Assembly (NCBI GenBank): GCA_050743075.1
Contig: JBOGDS010000003.1
Coordinates: forward strand, 15,385 to 79,384
Origin: JBOGDS01 sp050743075
Lineage (GTDB): Bacteria > Actinomycetota > Actinomycetes > Jiangellales > Jiangellaceae
Direction: 5' to 3'
Length of the DNA stretch: 64,000 bases
Both the position numbers and the translations under genes were made by a program. Every line of letters starts with the position of its first letter. The first letter of the stretch is position 1. Shown here piece after piece: positions 23,422-33,322 of this stretch. Below the pieces are notes generated by a model. That model saw only the letters and a program-made list of their open reading frames with translations. It did not search any database and had not been told where the DNA came from.

Positions 23422-26292
23422 ATGTCCCGTCCGTCCCCTCTCACCGACGTCGCCGACGCTGCGCCCTTCGTGGGCCGGCACGTCGGGCCGCGCGACGACG
23501 AGATCGCGCACATGCTCGACACCGTCGGCCACCCGTCTCTGGAGGCGCTGATCGACGCCGCCGTACCCTCGGCCATCCGGACCCTCGTCGCGCTCGACCT
23601 GCCGCCCGCGGCATCGGAGCTGCACGCTCTCGACGAGCTTCGCAGCCTGGCCCGGCGCAACCAGCGCCAGGTCCAGATGATCGGGCTGGGCTACTACGAC
23701 ACGATCACTCCGCCGGTCGTCGTGCGACGGGTGCTGGAGAGCCCTGCCTGGTACACCGCCTATACGCCGTACCAGCCAGAGATCTCGCAGGGACGCCTCG
23801 AGGCACTGCTCAACTTCCAGACGATGGTCGCCGACCTCACCGGGCTGGCCACGGCCAATGCGAGCCTGCTCGACGAAGCGACGGCCGCCGCCGAGGCGAT
23901 GACCCTCATGCGTCGCTCGGTACGCCGTCAGGCCGACCGGCTGGTGATCGATGCAGACTGCCTTCCGCAGACGGTCGCTGTCGTGCAGACGCGGGCCGAG
24001 CCGCTCGGCATCACCGTCGAGGTGGCCGACCTGGCTGATGGCCTCCCGGAGGGGGAACTGTTCGGCGTCATCACGCAGTACCCCGGTGCATCCGGACGGG
24101 TCCGCGACCTCCGTCCCGTAGTCGAGGCAGCCCACGAGCGCGGCGCGCTGGTCACGGTCGCGGCCGACCTGCTGGCGCTCACACTGCTGGAGGCGCCCGG
24201 TGAGCTCGGCGCCGATGTCGTCGTAGGGACGACGCAGCGGTTCGGGGTGCCACTCGGATACGGCGGGCCGCACGCGGGTTACCTGGCGGTCCGAGCGGGC
24301 CTGGAACGGAGCCTGCCGGGTCGCCTTGTGGGTGTCTCGGTCGACGCCGACGGATCACCGGCCTACCGGCTCGCACTGCAGACACGAGAGCAGCACATCC
24401 GGCGGGAGAAGGCGACCTCGAACATCTGCACCGCCCAGGTCCTGCTAGCCGTCGTGGCGTCCATGTACGCCGTGTGGCACGGTCCCGACGGCCTGCGCGA
24501 GATCGCGACCCGGGTGCACCGGCACGCGAGCACACTCGCTGCCGGCTTGCGCAGTGGGGGTGTCGAGGTCGTCCACGGCGAGTTCTTCGACACCGTGCTC
24601 GCCCGCGTCCTGGGCCGGGCCGAGGCGGTCGTGGCGGCCGCGGCCGAGCTGGGCGTCAACCTGAGCCGGATCGACGCCGACCACGTGCGCATCGCCTGCG
24701 ACGAGGTGACGACGCTGGCGCACCTCGACCTGGTGTGGAAGGCGTTCGGTGCCTCCGGGGGCGACCACGCCACTGTCGTCGAAGCCCTGCCGGAGTCGCT
24801 TCACCGCACCACGCCCTTCCTCACGCACCCGGTCTTCTCGACGCACCGCTCCGAGACCTCGATGCTCCGGTATATGCGCAGGCTCTCCGACCGCGACTAC
24901 GCGCTGGACCGGGGCATGATCCCGCTGGGGTCGTGCACCATGAAGCTCAACGCGACGACCGAGATGGAGCCGATCACCTGGCCCGGCTTCGCCGGCATCC
25001 ACCCGTTCGCACCCGTCGAGCAGGCACAGGGCTACCTGGAGCTGGTCCGCCAGCTCGAATGCTGGCTCGCGGCCATCACCGGGTACGACGCCGTGTCGGT
25101 GCAGCCGAACGCGGGTTCACAGGGCGAGCTGGCCGGGCTGCTCGCGATCCGCGCGTACCACCGGTCACGGGGCGACATCAGGCGCGACGTGTGTCTGATC
25201 CCGTCCAGCGCGCACGGCACCAACGCCGCGTCGGCCGTGATGGCCGGCATGCGAGTGGTCGTCGTCAGTGCCGCCGACGACGGGACCGTCGACCTCGACG
25301 ACCTGCGCGCGAAGCTCTCCGCCCACGGCGAGCGGCTCGCGGCCATCATGGTCACCTACCCGTCGACGCACGGCGTCTACGAGGAGGGCATCACCGAGAT
25401 CTGCCGGCTCGTGCACGAGGCCGGCGGCCAGGTCTACGTCGACGGGGCCAACCTCAATGCGCTCGTGGGGCTGGCTCGGCCGGGCGAGTTCGGCGCGGAC
25501 GTCAGCCACCTGAACCTGCACAAGACGTTCTGCATCCCGCACGGCGGAGGCGGGCCGGGCGTGGGGCCGATCGGCGTCCGCGAGCACCTCGCGCCGTTCC
25601 TGCCCAACCACCCGCTGCTGCCGGAAGCCGGCCCGCCAACCGGCGTCGGACCCGTCTCCGCGGCGCCGTTCGGATCGGCGGGTGTCCTGCCGATCTCGTG
25701 GGCCTACGTGCGGATGATGGGTCCCGACGGCCTGCGGTTGGCCACGTCGGTGGCCGTACTGGCGGCGAACTACGTCGCGACCCGGCTCCGTGACCACTAC
25801 CCGGTGCTCTACACCGGTCAGAACGACCTGGTGGCGCACGAGTGCATCATCGACCTCCGCCCGCTCATGAAGGCGACCGGTGTGACCGTCGACGACGTGG
25901 CCAAGCGGCTGATCGACTACGGCTTCCACGCACCGACGATGTCGTTCCCGGTCGCGGGCACGCTGATGATCGAGCCGACGGAGTCGGAAGATCTGGCCGA
26001 GCTGGACCGGTTCTGCGACGCGCTGATCGCCATCCGGACCGAGATCGGCAGGGTCGGCACAGGGGAGTGGCCGCGGGATGACAACCCGCTCCGCAATGCA
26101 CCCCACACAGCGGCGACCATCGTCGGTGAGTGGTCGCACCCGTACTCTCGGGAGACGGCCGTCTATCCGGTCCCGTCGGTACGCGAGGACAAGTACTGGC
26201 CCCCGGTACGGCGCGTCGACGGCGCGTACGGCGACCGCCACCTGGTGTGTGCCTGCCCACCCCCGGAGGCGTTCGAGGCCGCGTCACCATGA
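23422..26292 (+). CDS. gcvP: Glycine dehydrogenase (decarboxylating), P protein
   Basis: A 956-residue, fused-type (alpha plus beta) P protein. The PLP lysine is K701 in NLHKTFCIPHGGGGPG. The glycine-rich loop and the first-half signature (FVGRHVGPRDDEIAHML) are intact. It decarboxylates glycine and transfers the aminomethyl group to lipoylated GcvH. ATG 23422 is chosen because AGGAG (23411-23415) precedes it and homology starts there. The frame is open up to 23377, but that overlaps the riboswitch platform. A 14-base palindrome (26295-26308) at the 3' end may contribute to termination. Confidence 0.95.
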   Translation: MSRPSPLTDVADAAPFVGRHVGPRDDEIAHMLDTVGHPSLEALIDAAVPSAIRTLVALDLPPAASELHALDELRSLARRNQRQVQMIGLGYYDTITPPVVVRRVLESPAWYTAYTPYQPEISQGRLEALLNFQTMVADLTGLATANASLLDEATAAAEAMTLMRRSVRRQADRLVIDADCLPQTVAVVQTRAEPLGITVEVADLADGLPEGELFGVITQYPGASGRVRDLRPVVEAAHERGALVTVAADLLALTLLEAPGELGADVVVGTTQRFGVPLGYGGPHAGYLAVRAGLERSLPGRLVGVSVDADGSPAYRLALQTREQHIRREKATSNICTAQVLLAVVASMYAVWHGPDGLREIATRVHRHASTLAAGLRSGGVEVVHGEFFDTVLARVLGRAEAVVAAAAELGVNLSRIDADHVRIACDEVTTLAHLDLVWKAFGASGGDHATVVEALPESLHRTTPFLTHPVFSTHRSETSMLRYMRRLSDRDYALDRGMIPLGSCTMKLNATTEMEPITWPGFAGIHPFAPVEQAQGYLELVRQLECWLAAITGYDAVSVQPNAGSQGELAGLLAIRAYHRSRGDIRRDVCLIPSSAHGTNAASAVMAGMRVVVVSAADDGTVDLDDLRAKLSAHGERLAAIMVTYPSTHGVYEEGITEICRLVHEAGGQVYVDGANLNALVGLARPGEFGADVSHLNLHKTFCIPHGGGGPGVGPIGVREHLAPFLPNHPLLPEAGPPTGVGPVSAAPFGSAGVLPISWAYVRMMGPDGLRLATSVAVLAANYVATRLRDHYPVLYTGQNDLVAHECIIDLRPLMKATGVTVDDVAKRLIDYGFHAPTMSFPVAGTLMIEPTESEDLAELDRFCDALIAIRTEIGRVGTGEWPRDDNPLRNAPHTAATIVGEWSHPYSRETAVYPVPSVREDKYWPPVRRVDGAYGDRHLVCACPPPEAFEAASP

Positions 26293-26335
26293 TCGCGGAA
26301 CCTTCCGCTCCCATCGCCCGCATTTCTCTCCGCGC

Positions 26336-26698
26336 TCACGTGGGGTGCCGCATGTACCACTCGGTGAACTCCCGGCAGCGTCCGTCCGCGGCGAAGCGGA
26401 TCACCCAGAGGTTGCTGGACGCCCCCCCATCGTCGCGGTAGGTCGTCTGACCAGTCGCGGCCGACAGGTCCCCGGTGCCGGCGAGCGGCTCCCAGCTGAA
26501 CTCGGCCGCACCCGGCTCGTCCCGGATCGCCAGCCACCGCTCGACGATCTCGGCGTGGCCCCGCCAGGGTGTCGCGTACGGCTCGGTGCGGTACTCGGCG
26601 TCCTCGGTGAACAGGGCGGCAATGTCGGCCGGGTCGTTGGAGGTCCATGCCTGGACGTAGCCGTCCATCCAGGCTCGCAGGCGTTCGTCGTCCGCCAC
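26336..26698 (-). CDS. NTF2/SnoaL-like protein
   Basis: A 120-residue protein with the cystatin-like NTF2 fold typical of SnoaL-like proteins (AWTSNDPADIAALFTEDAEYRTEP; then GHAEIVERWL; then CREFTEWYM at the end). Such proteins bind small molecules or act as isomerases or cyclases, but many have no known function. It is convergent with gcvP and lies in the same direction as tldE-tldD, separated by about 95 bases, so it could be read through from them. Start ATG 26698. Confidence 0.8.
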   Translation of the reverse strand: MADDERLRAWMDGYVQAWTSNDPADIAALFTEDAEYRTEPYATPWRGHAEIVERWLAIRDEPGAAEFSWEPLAGTGDLSAATGQTTYRDDGGASSNLWVIRFAADGRCREFTEWYMRHPT

Positions 26699-26793
26699 GA
26701 TCCAGGCTCCTTCACTAGGCCAACGGGTGCTTCACCAGGTTCCTGCGCCTTGTGAAGCACCTGCCAGGGTGGTGTACGTGATCAACGGGAATC

Positions 26794-28182
26794 CTACGAG
26801 GCCTGCGATACCGAGGACATGTTGAAGTCGGGAACCCGCAGCGACGGCATCGACGTCCGGGGGAAATAGTCGCCCCACTCGCGGCTGAACGTGGCGGCGG
26901 TCCCGCCCGCCGCGGTGAAGCGTTCCAGCAGGTCGATCGGGCTCTCGTTGAAGCGGAAGTTGTTGACCGCCCCGACCACCTCGCCGCCCTCGACCAGGTA
27001 CACACCGTCGCGGGTGAGTCCGGTCAGCAGGAGCGTCTGCGGATCCACCTCGCGGATATACCAGAGACAGGTGAGGAGCAGGCCACGCTCGACGCCGGTG
27101 GCCAGGTCGTCGGCCGACCCACCACCGCCGTCGACCGTCAGCCCGAGGTTGTCGACGGCGGGCGTGACGCCCAGGCCGGTCAGCTCGGCCGAGTGGCGCG
27201 TCTGCATCAGCCCGGACAGGTTCCCGGCGCGGATCCAGTCCGTGCGGCCCACCGGCAGGCCGTTGTCGAAGACGCTCTGCTGCGAGCTCGATGCGTGCGC
27301 CACCACGAACGGCGGGCAGGCCAGGCCCGGTGCGCCCGGATCGGACCACAGCGAGACCGTCGGGGCCGAGATCTGCTCGCCGACCCTGGTGCCCTCGCCC
27401 GGCTTGGCATAGACGGTGCGCCCCTCGTGGGCGTCACGGGCGCCCATCGTCCAGTACGCGTAGATCAGCAGGTCCGCGACGGCCGCCGGGGGCAGCACGG
27501 TGTCGTAACGGCCCGCCGGCAGCTCGACGGTGCGCTCGGCCCACGTCAGGCGGCGGACCAGCTCCGCGTCCAGCGCGGCGACGTCGACGTCCGCCAGGTC
27601 GCGCGACGCCTGTCCCACCCAGGCCGAGCGGGTCAGGTCGCTCGCCTTGCCGGTGATCCCGATGTACCCGGTGGGTTGCTCGTGCCGCAGCCGCAGGCCG
27701 GTGGACGAGCCGAGGTAGGTGGTGGCGACGGTGTGCTCGACGTAGCCGTACGAACGCCGGCCCTCGGCGCCGGCTCGCGCGAACGCCTCGCCCAGCGCGG
27801 GCGCGATCTCGCTGAAGACGGCCACGGAGGTCTCGCCGGCCGGCTGGTCCCAGCCCGCAGCCGCGGAACCGGCGACAAGCGGCTGGGCGTCCTCGGCCGG
27901 GCCGTTGTCGCGCGCAGCCTGCTCCGCAGCCCGAACCAGGGCTTCGAGCGTGTCCGGCGTCACGGCACTGCGGGCGACGACGCCGGAGGCCGTGCCGGTG
28001 CCGTCGGCCATGGTCGCGACCACCGTGACCGACCGCGAGCGCATCAGGCCGTTGGTCGTCAGCGTGTTGTTGGCCCATCGCAGGTTGGCGCTGTGCCCCT
28101 CGTCGACCAGGACGACGGTGCCGTCCGCCGTCGAGAGTTCGAGGCAACGCTCGACGATCTCCTGCGGCCGCAGCGCCGTCAC
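26794..28182 (-). CDS. tldE: TldE/PmbA metalloprotease partner subunit
   Basis: A 462-residue protein of the TldD/PmbA family, the non-catalytic E subunit (it has no HExxxH motif). Family segments include VFDNGLPVGRTDWI, HSAELTGLGVTP, GVYLVEGGEVVGAVNNFRFNESP. TldD and TldE form a heterodimeric peptidase that trims unfolded or modified peptides such as microcin B17 or CcdA. It overlaps tldD by four bases and is translated after it. Confidence 0.92.
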   Translation of the reverse strand: MTALRPQEIVERCLELSTADGTVVLVDEGHSANLRWANNTLTTNGLMRSRSVTVVATMADGTGTASGVVARSAVTPDTLEALVRAAEQAARDNGPAEDAQPLVAGSAAAGWDQPAGETSVAVFSEIAPALGEAFARAGAEGRRSYGYVEHTVATTYLGSSTGLRLRHEQPTGYIGITGKASDLTRSAWVGQASRDLADVDVAALDAELVRRLTWAERTVELPAGRYDTVLPPAAVADLLIYAYWTMGARDAHEGRTVYAKPGEGTRVGEQISAPTVSLWSDPGAPGLACPPFVVAHASSSQQSVFDNGLPVGRTDWIRAGNLSGLMQTRHSAELTGLGVTPAVDNLGLTVDGGGGSADDLATGVERGLLLTCLWYIREVDPQTLLLTGLTRDGVYLVEGGEVVGAVNNFRFNESPIDLLERFTAAGGTAATFSREWGDYFPRTSMPSLRVPDFNMSSVSQAS

Positions 28183-29705
28183 TTCCCACCCTCCTCGACC
28201 GTGTTGAGGATCCGCACGGACCGGAACAGCGCGGATGGGCAGCCGTGCGAGACCGCGGCGACCTGCCCCGGCTCCGCCTTGCCGCAGTTGAACGCCCCAC
28301 CCAGGACGTAGGTCTGTGGTCCGCCGACGGCTGTCATCGAGCCCCAGAAATCCGTGGTGGTGGCCTGGTACGCGACATCGCGCAGCTGGCCGGCCAGCGT
28401 GCCGCCCTCGATGCGGTAGAACCGTTGTCCGGTGAACTGGAAGTTGTAGCGCTGCATGTCGATCGACCAGGACTTGTTCCCCACGACGTAGATGCCGCGG
28501 TCGACCTGGGAGATGAGTTCCTCGGTCGACGGACCGCCGTCGGCCGGCTGCAGGGAGACGTTCGCCATCCGCTGGACGGCCACGTGCCCCGGCGAGTCGC
28601 CGAACGCGCAGCCGTTGGACCTGCTGGTGCCGAGCGTCGACGCCATCATCCGCGCCATCCGCCGGTCGAGCTGGTAACCGACGAGGACGCCGTCGCGAAC
28701 AATGTCCCAGCGCTGTCCCTCGACGCCTTCGTCGTCGATGCCGATCGTCGCCAGACCGTGCGGCACCGTCCGGTCGCCGGTGACGTGCATCAGCGGTGAG
28801 CCGTACCGCAGTGAGCCCAGCTTGTCCGGTGTCGCGAACGACGTGCCCGCGTAGTTGGCCTCGTAGCCCAGCGCGCGGTCGAGCTCGGTGGCATGCCCGA
28901 TGGACTCGTGGATGGTGAGCCAGAGGTTGGTCGGGTCGATGACCAGGTCGTACGTTCCCGGTTCGACACTCGGCGCCGCGAGCTTCTCGGCCAGAAGGCT
29001 GGGAAGCTCGTCCAGGATGGCCCCCCAGTCCACCTCGCCGTCAGCGCCGGTGACGTACTCCCAGCCACGACCGGTCCCCGCCGCCAGCGTCGGCATGGTC
29101 TCGAAGCGGCCACCCTCGGCGTCGACGGAGAGGGCCTCGACGACCGGCTCCACCCGAACGCGCTGCTGGGTCGTCACGGTGCCGGCGGTGTCGGCGTAGA
29201 ACTTGTTCTCGAGGACCTGCGCCAGCCGGGCCGTGACGTGGTCGACGCCGTCGCGGTCGAGTACCCGACGTGAGTAGGCCGCGAGGAGCTCGACCTTCTC
29301 GGCGTCGGAGACCGCGAACGGATCGACCTGGTAGGCCGAGACCCAGCTGACGTCGGGATAGACGGGCTCGGCTGCCAACTCCACCCGCTCCGGGCTCATG
29401 TCGTGGGCGGTCCGGGCGAGGTCCACGGCCTGCTCGGCAACGCGGGCGGCCTCGTCCACGGTCAGGTCGACCGCGGCGGCGAAGCCCCAGGTTCCCTCGT
29501 GGACAACGCGCACCGAGAAGCCGACGTCCTCGCCGTCGTGGCTTCCCTCGAGGCGCGCGTCGCGCAGGGAGATGTCCTGGCTGCGGATCCGTTCGAGTCG
29601 GAAGTCGGCGTGATCGGCGCCCAACTCGCGAGCCCGCTGGAGTGCGGCGTCGGCGAGCGGACGCATGGGGAGGGCGAGGAACGCGGGATCGATCACGGCA
29701 GGCAT
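28179..29705 (-). CDS. tldD: TldD metalloprotease, catalytic subunit
   Basis: A 508-residue protein with the zinc site HESIGHATELD about residue 260. Further TldD segments are GTFFVGG-like YVLGGAFNCGKAEPGQ and the conserved NGCAFGDSPGHVAVQRMANVS. It provides the active site of the TldD/E peptidase. The start codon is ATG 29705; the 234-base space up to the divergent type III PKS at 29940 should hold promoters for both directions, but no clear elements were picked out. Confidence 0.93.
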   Translation of the reverse strand: MPAVIDPAFLALPMRPLADAALQRARELGADHADFRLERIRSQDISLRDARLEGSHDGEDVGFSVRVVHEGTWGFAAAVDLTVDEAARVAEQAVDLARTAHDMSPERVELAAEPVYPDVSWVSAYQVDPFAVSDAEKVELLAAYSRRVLDRDGVDHVTARLAQVLENKFYADTAGTVTTQQRVRVEPVVEALSVDAEGGRFETMPTLAAGTGRGWEYVTGADGEVDWGAILDELPSLLAEKLAAPSVEPGTYDLVIDPTNLWLTIHESIGHATELDRALGYEANYAGTSFATPDKLGSLRYGSPLMHVTGDRTVPHGLATIGIDDEGVEGQRWDIVRDGVLVGYQLDRRMARMMASTLGTSRSNGCAFGDSPGHVAVQRMANVSLQPADGGPSTEELISQVDRGIYVVGNKSWSIDMQRYNFQFTGQRFYRIEGGTLAGQLRDVAYQATTTDFWGSMTAVGGPQTYVLGGAFNCGKAEPGQVAAVSHGCPSALFRSVRILNTVEEGGK

Positions 29706-29939
29706 CTACCTGAGCCTAGCGGGGGATCGGTCAGCGGCCATCAGCGGTGAGACTGGCCCAGGACGATCCGCGCCTCATTGGCACTTCCGCGCGCCACTGT
29801 TCGCTTCGTAGCCTCCACGTGGCACCGGTGATGGCCCGGAGGACCCTGGCCTGTCCGCCGCCCCCTCCCGGCCGGCGGCGGGCAGTCCCAGGGCCTTCCG
29901 GCCGACGGATGCGTCAGGTTCGTCTGAGACGATGCACAG

Positions 29940-31010
29940 GTGACCCGGGTCGTCTCCGCCACCACCGCCCTGCCACCTCATCGGTACGACCAGGCGGAGA
30001 TCACCGCCGCCGTTGCCGAGATGCTCGAGCTCAGCGGTGCGCGGCGCGCGGCCCTCGAGCGTTTCCACGCGGCGAGCGGGGTCCGTACCCGCCACCTGGT
30101 CCTCCCACTGCAGCGCTACGGACGGCTCCGGGGGTTCGGCGAGGCCAACGACACCTTCCTGGCCAGTGCTGTCGACCTGGGCGAGCACGCGGTCAAGGAA
30201 GCCCTTGCGAACGTCGGCCTGGCGCCGGCCGACATCGACGTGCTGATGACCGTCTCGGTCACCGGCATCGGCGCTCCGTCGATTGACGCCCGGCTGGTAC
30301 CGCGCCTCGGACTGCGCGACGACGTGCGCCGCATTCCGATCTTCGGCCTGGGCTGCGTGGCCGGTGCCGCCGGCATCGCTCGGCTGCACGACGTGCTCCG
30401 CGGCGAACCGGAGGGTGTCGCTGTTCTCCTGGCCGCCGAGGCGTGCTCGTTGACGGTCCAGCGTGACGACACCTCGCCGGCGAACCTGGTCGCCAGCGCG
30501 CTGTTCGGTGACGGCGTGGCCGCAGTGGTCATGGTGGGGGCTGCTCGCGCCCGCAGGCTCGGCCTGCCCGGGGCCGACGTGGTGGCGAGCCGCAGCCGCC
30601 TGTATCCGGACACCGAGCGGGTCATGGGATGGGACGTCGGCGCCACTGGGTTCCGCATCGTGTTGGCGGCGAGTGTGGCCGACGTCGTGGAACAGTACCT
30701 CGGCGACGACGTCCGCACGTTCCTGGCGGAGCACAGCGTCGAGGTCGGTGGGGTCGTGCGTTGGATAGCCCACCCGGGCGGGCCGAAGGTGCTGGAGGCG
30801 ACGGCCCGTGCCCTGCGCCTCGACGACCATGAGCTGGACGTCACCTGGCGGTCACTTGCCGCGGTGGGCAACCTGTCGTCGGCGTCGGTCCTCCATGTCC
30901 TGTCCGAAACGCTCGGCGGGCCGCAACCCGTGGCCGGGTCGCCGGGTGTGCTTTTCGCGATGGGGCCGGGTTTCTGCAGCGAGCTGGTGCTGCTGCGGTG
31001 GGCGACATGA
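29940..31010 (+). CDS. Type III polyketide synthase (alkylresorcinol/alkylpyrone type)
   Basis: A 356-residue chalcone synthase-like enzyme with the full catalytic triad Cys139 (GLGCVAGAAG), His278 (AHPGGPKVLE) and Asn311 (GNLSSASV). It condenses a fatty acyl starter with malonyl-CoA units and cyclises the product. The adjacent membrane methyltransferase and flavoprotein hydroxylase copy the layout of the srsABC cluster of Streptomyces griseus, which makes methylated phenolic lipids. The start is GTG 29940 with only a weak SD. Its 3' end overlaps the next gene. Confidence 0.9.
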   Translation: MTRVVSATTALPPHRYDQAEITAAVAEMLELSGARRAALERFHAASGVRTRHLVLPLQRYGRLRGFGEANDTFLASAVDLGEHAVKEALANVGLAPADIDVLMTVSVTGIGAPSIDARLVPRLGLRDDVRRIPIFGLGCVAGAAGIARLHDVLRGEPEGVAVLLAAEACSLTVQRDDTSPANLVASALFGDGVAAVVMVGAARARRLGLPGADVVASRSRLYPDTERVMGWDVGATGFRIVLAASVADVVEQYLGDDVRTFLAEHSVEVGGVVRWIAHPGGPKVLEATARALRLDDHELDVTWRSLAAVGNLSSASVLHVLSETLGGPQPVAGSPGVLFAMGPGFCSELVLLRWAT

Positions 31011-31516
31011 CGGCGTACCTCCTACTCCTGGCCGCCGTGGCGGCCGAGCGGTTGGCCGAGCTGGTCGTGTCCGCACGCCACGCGCGCTGGGCCTTCGACC
31101 GCGGGGGAGTGGAGTACGGTCGCGGCCATTACCCGGTCATGGCCGCCGTACACGCAGCTCTGCTGGTCGCCTGCGTCGTCGAGGTCGTGGCGGCCGACCG
31201 GCCGTTTCTGCCCTGGCTGGGCTGGCCGATGCTGGTGCTCGTCCTCGCCGCCCAGGCCCTGCGTTGGTGGTGCGTGGCGACGCTGGGAGAGCAGTGGAAC
31301 ACGCGGGTGATCGTGGTGCCCGGCATGCCGCTGGTGTCCACCGGTCCGTACCGGTGGCTGCGGCATCCGAACTACCTGGCGGTCACCGTCGAGGTGGCCG
31401 CGCTGCCGCTGGTTCACACCGCGTGGGTGACGGCGGTGGCCTTCACGCTGGCCAACGTGGCGCTGCTGCGGGTTCGCATCCCGGCGGAGGAACGCGCCCT
31501 GGCGACCGTGCGGTGA
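30998..31516 (+). CDS. Isoprenylcysteine carboxyl methyltransferase family protein (SrsB-like)
   Basis: A 172-residue integral membrane protein with four to five helices and the ICMT signature at the C-terminal half (LGEQWNTRVIVVPG, then GPYRWLRHPNYLAVTVE). In type III PKS clusters this family O-methylates the phenolic or quinone head group with SAM. A start at GTG 30998 overlaps the PKS stop by 13 bases; ATG 31007 is an equally good start. The 3' end overlaps the flavoprotein gene (GTGA). Confidence 0.85.
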   Translation: MGDMTAYLLLLAAVAAERLAELVVSARHARWAFDRGGVEYGRGHYPVMAAVHAALLVACVVEVVAADRPFLPWLGWPMLVLVLAAQALRWWCVATLGEQWNTRVIVVPGMPLVSTGPYRWLRHPNYLAVTVEVAALPLVHTAWVTAVAFTLANVALLRVRIPAEERALATVR

Positions 31517-32541
31517 CACCAGTCGACATCCTGGTGGTGGGGGCGGGACCGATCGGCCTCGGCGCAGCGATCGAGGCGCGCCTCGCCGGCCTTTCGGTGC
31601 TCGTGTGCGAGCCGCGGGCGAGACCGGTGGACAAGGCGTGCGGCGAAGGTCTCATGCCCGGCGCCGTCCAAGCGCTCGAGCGCCTCGGCGTACGGCCCGC
31701 CGGGCATCCTTTCGCCGGTATTCGTTATGTCGACGCCGGTCGTGCCGTCGAGCACCGGTTCCGTGCCGGATCTGGTCTCGGCGTTCGGCGAACCGTCTTG
31801 CACGATGCGCTGCACGTGCGCGCAGCCGAGGTCGGCGTGGAGATCACGGCGCGGCGCGTCGGCGTGATCACGCAGAGTCCGTCAGGGGTGGCCGTGGGGG
31901 AGGGCGTGCAGGGGCGGTGGCTGCTGGCCTGCGACGGGCTGCATTCGGGTGTGCGCCGCCAGCTCGGGCTCCAGGTGCCCTCCACGCGACAGCCGCGCTA
32001 CGGTGTGCGCCGCCACTTCCGGATCGCACCATGGAGCGACGTGGTCGAGGTGCACTGGACGCCGCTCGGCGAGGTGTACGTCACACCCGTTGCAGAGGAC
32101 CTGGTCGGTGTGGCCGTGCTCGGCACGCGGGGGCTGGACTACGACGCCGTGGTGTCCTTCGCGCCACCCGTCCGCGATCGGTTGAGCGGCGCCCGGCGCG
32201 GGTCGGACCTGTTGGGCGCCGGACCGCTTCGCCAGTCGACCAGCCGCCGCACGTGTGGGCGGGTCCTGCTCGTCGGCGATGCCTCCGGGTACGTCGACGC
32301 CCTCACGGGCGAGGGGATCCGGCTCGGCCTGGACCAGGCGCGCACCGCTGTCGCGGCGGTGGTCGCCGGGCAGGCGGAGGACTACGAGCGGAGCTGGCGC
32401 CGGATCACCCGCGACTACCGGCTGCTGACGACGGCCCTGGTGGCGGCGGCGACCCGCCCGACGCTACGCCGTCGCGTCGTGCCGCTCGCGGCCCGGATGC
32501 CCCGCCTCTACGGCGCCATCGTCGACCGACTCGCGAGCTGA
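31513..32541 (+). CDS. FAD-dependent hydroxylase/oxidoreductase (SrsC-like)
   Basis: A 342-residue class A flavoprotein: GxGxxG at the N-terminus (VVGAGPIGLGAA), the DG-like segment ACDGLHSGVRR, and the GD motif LVGDASGYVDALTGEGI. The latter form is typical of geranylgeranyl reductase/monooxygenase-like proteins. In the S. griseus cluster the third gene hydroxylates the alkylresorcinol to a quinol, which becomes a quinone. The GTG 31513 start overlaps the methyltransferase stop. The frame seems open far upstream, but that is shadow sequence over the two preceding genes. Confidence 0.87.
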   Translation: MTPVDILVVGAGPIGLGAAIEARLAGLSVLVCEPRARPVDKACGEGLMPGAVQALERLGVRPAGHPFAGIRYVDAGRAVEHRFRAGSGLGVRRTVLHDALHVRAAEVGVEITARRVGVITQSPSGVAVGEGVQGRWLLACDGLHSGVRRQLGLQVPSTRQPRYGVRRHFRIAPWSDVVEVHWTPLGEVYVTPVAEDLVGVAVLGTRGLDYDAVVSFAPPVRDRLSGARRGSDLLGAGPLRQSTSRRTCGRVLLVGDASGYVDALTGEGIRLGLDQARTAVAAVVAGQAEDYERSWRRITRDYRLLTTALVAAATRPTLRRRVVPLAARMPRLYGAIVDRLAS

Positions 32542-32566
32542 GCGGACACAACGTTGTGGTGGGCCC

Positions 32567-33322
32567 TCAGCCGAGCTCGCCGGCGAAGATCGGGGTGGTC
32601 GTCGGCTGCTCGGAGCCGCCCTCCGGTTCGACCGAGAGCGCGATCGTCGTCACGCCGCCGAGGTCGCCGTCGGTGAGGAAGCTGAGATCACCGTCGGACG
32701 GCACGTCGAGCACGCCAGCGGAGGCGATGGCATCGCCGATCAGCCACATCTGGTAGGTGCTGTCGGCGTCGAGCTCGGGTAGATCCTGGGTGAGCAGCAG
32801 AACTTCGCCACGTTCCTCGGACGCGACGACCGAAGCCAGACCGCCCCCTGCCACGTCCCCGACCGCGTTCTCCACGTCCGGAGCCGCCAGCAGAGCCGCA
32901 ACCTGCTCAGACTGGTCGGCGAGCCGGTCTGCCTCGGCCGCGAGCCGGTCGGCGCGCTGGTCGGCCTGGTAGGCGATCACGCCGAGCGAGATCGCCAGCG
33001 CGGCCAACACGGCCGCCGCTGCCGACAGCAGCGTCGCGGCACGACGCGACACTCCGTGCAGGCGCCGCATTTTGGTCGGCTGCGGAGGGAGCTGCCGGAC
33101 ACCGACGATGTCGGCGAGAACACGCCGACGCAGGTCCGGGGGAGCGGGCATCGCCACCGCGACGCCGAGATACGCCGCGGTCGCGGTCAGCTCGGCGACC
33201 TCCATCACGCAGGCTGCGCAGGTCTCGAGATGCCGCTCGAAGGCGCGGCGTTCCACGTCGTCGATCGCGTCGAGGGCATAGGCGCCGGCAAGGGTGTGCC
33301 GGTCGTCGGCGGTGACGGTCAT
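32567..33322 (-). CDS. rskA: Anti-sigma-K factor RskA
   Basis: A 251-residue protein. A cytoplasmic zinc-finger anti-sigma domain has H31-C35-C38 in HLETCAAC. One membrane helix follows (about residues 95-118), then an extracytoplasmic RskA domain (about 160-250: STYQMWLIGDAI, TTIALSVEPEGGS). It sequesters SigK until regulated proteolysis. The start overlaps the sigK stop by four bases, so sigma and anti-sigma are made together. It is convergent with the PKS cluster. Confidence 0.9.
   Translation of the reverse strand: MTVTADDRHTLAGAYALDAIDDVERRAFERHLETCAACVMEVAELTATAAYLGVAVAMPAPPDLRRRVLADIVGVRQLPPQPTKMRRLHGVSRRAATLLSAAAAVLAALAISLGVIAYQADQRADRLAAEADRLADQSEQVAALLAAPDVENAVGDVAGGGLASVVASEERGEVLLLTQDLPELDADSTYQMWLIGDAIASAGVLDVPSDGDLSFLTDGDLGGVTTIALSVEPEGGSEQPTTTPIFAGELG

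Noticed and set aside
31605..32756. Plus-strand ORF of 383 codons overlapping the flavoprotein gene
   Set aside because: It is out of frame with the flavoprotein motifs, Arg/Gly-rich and has no domain; a shadow.
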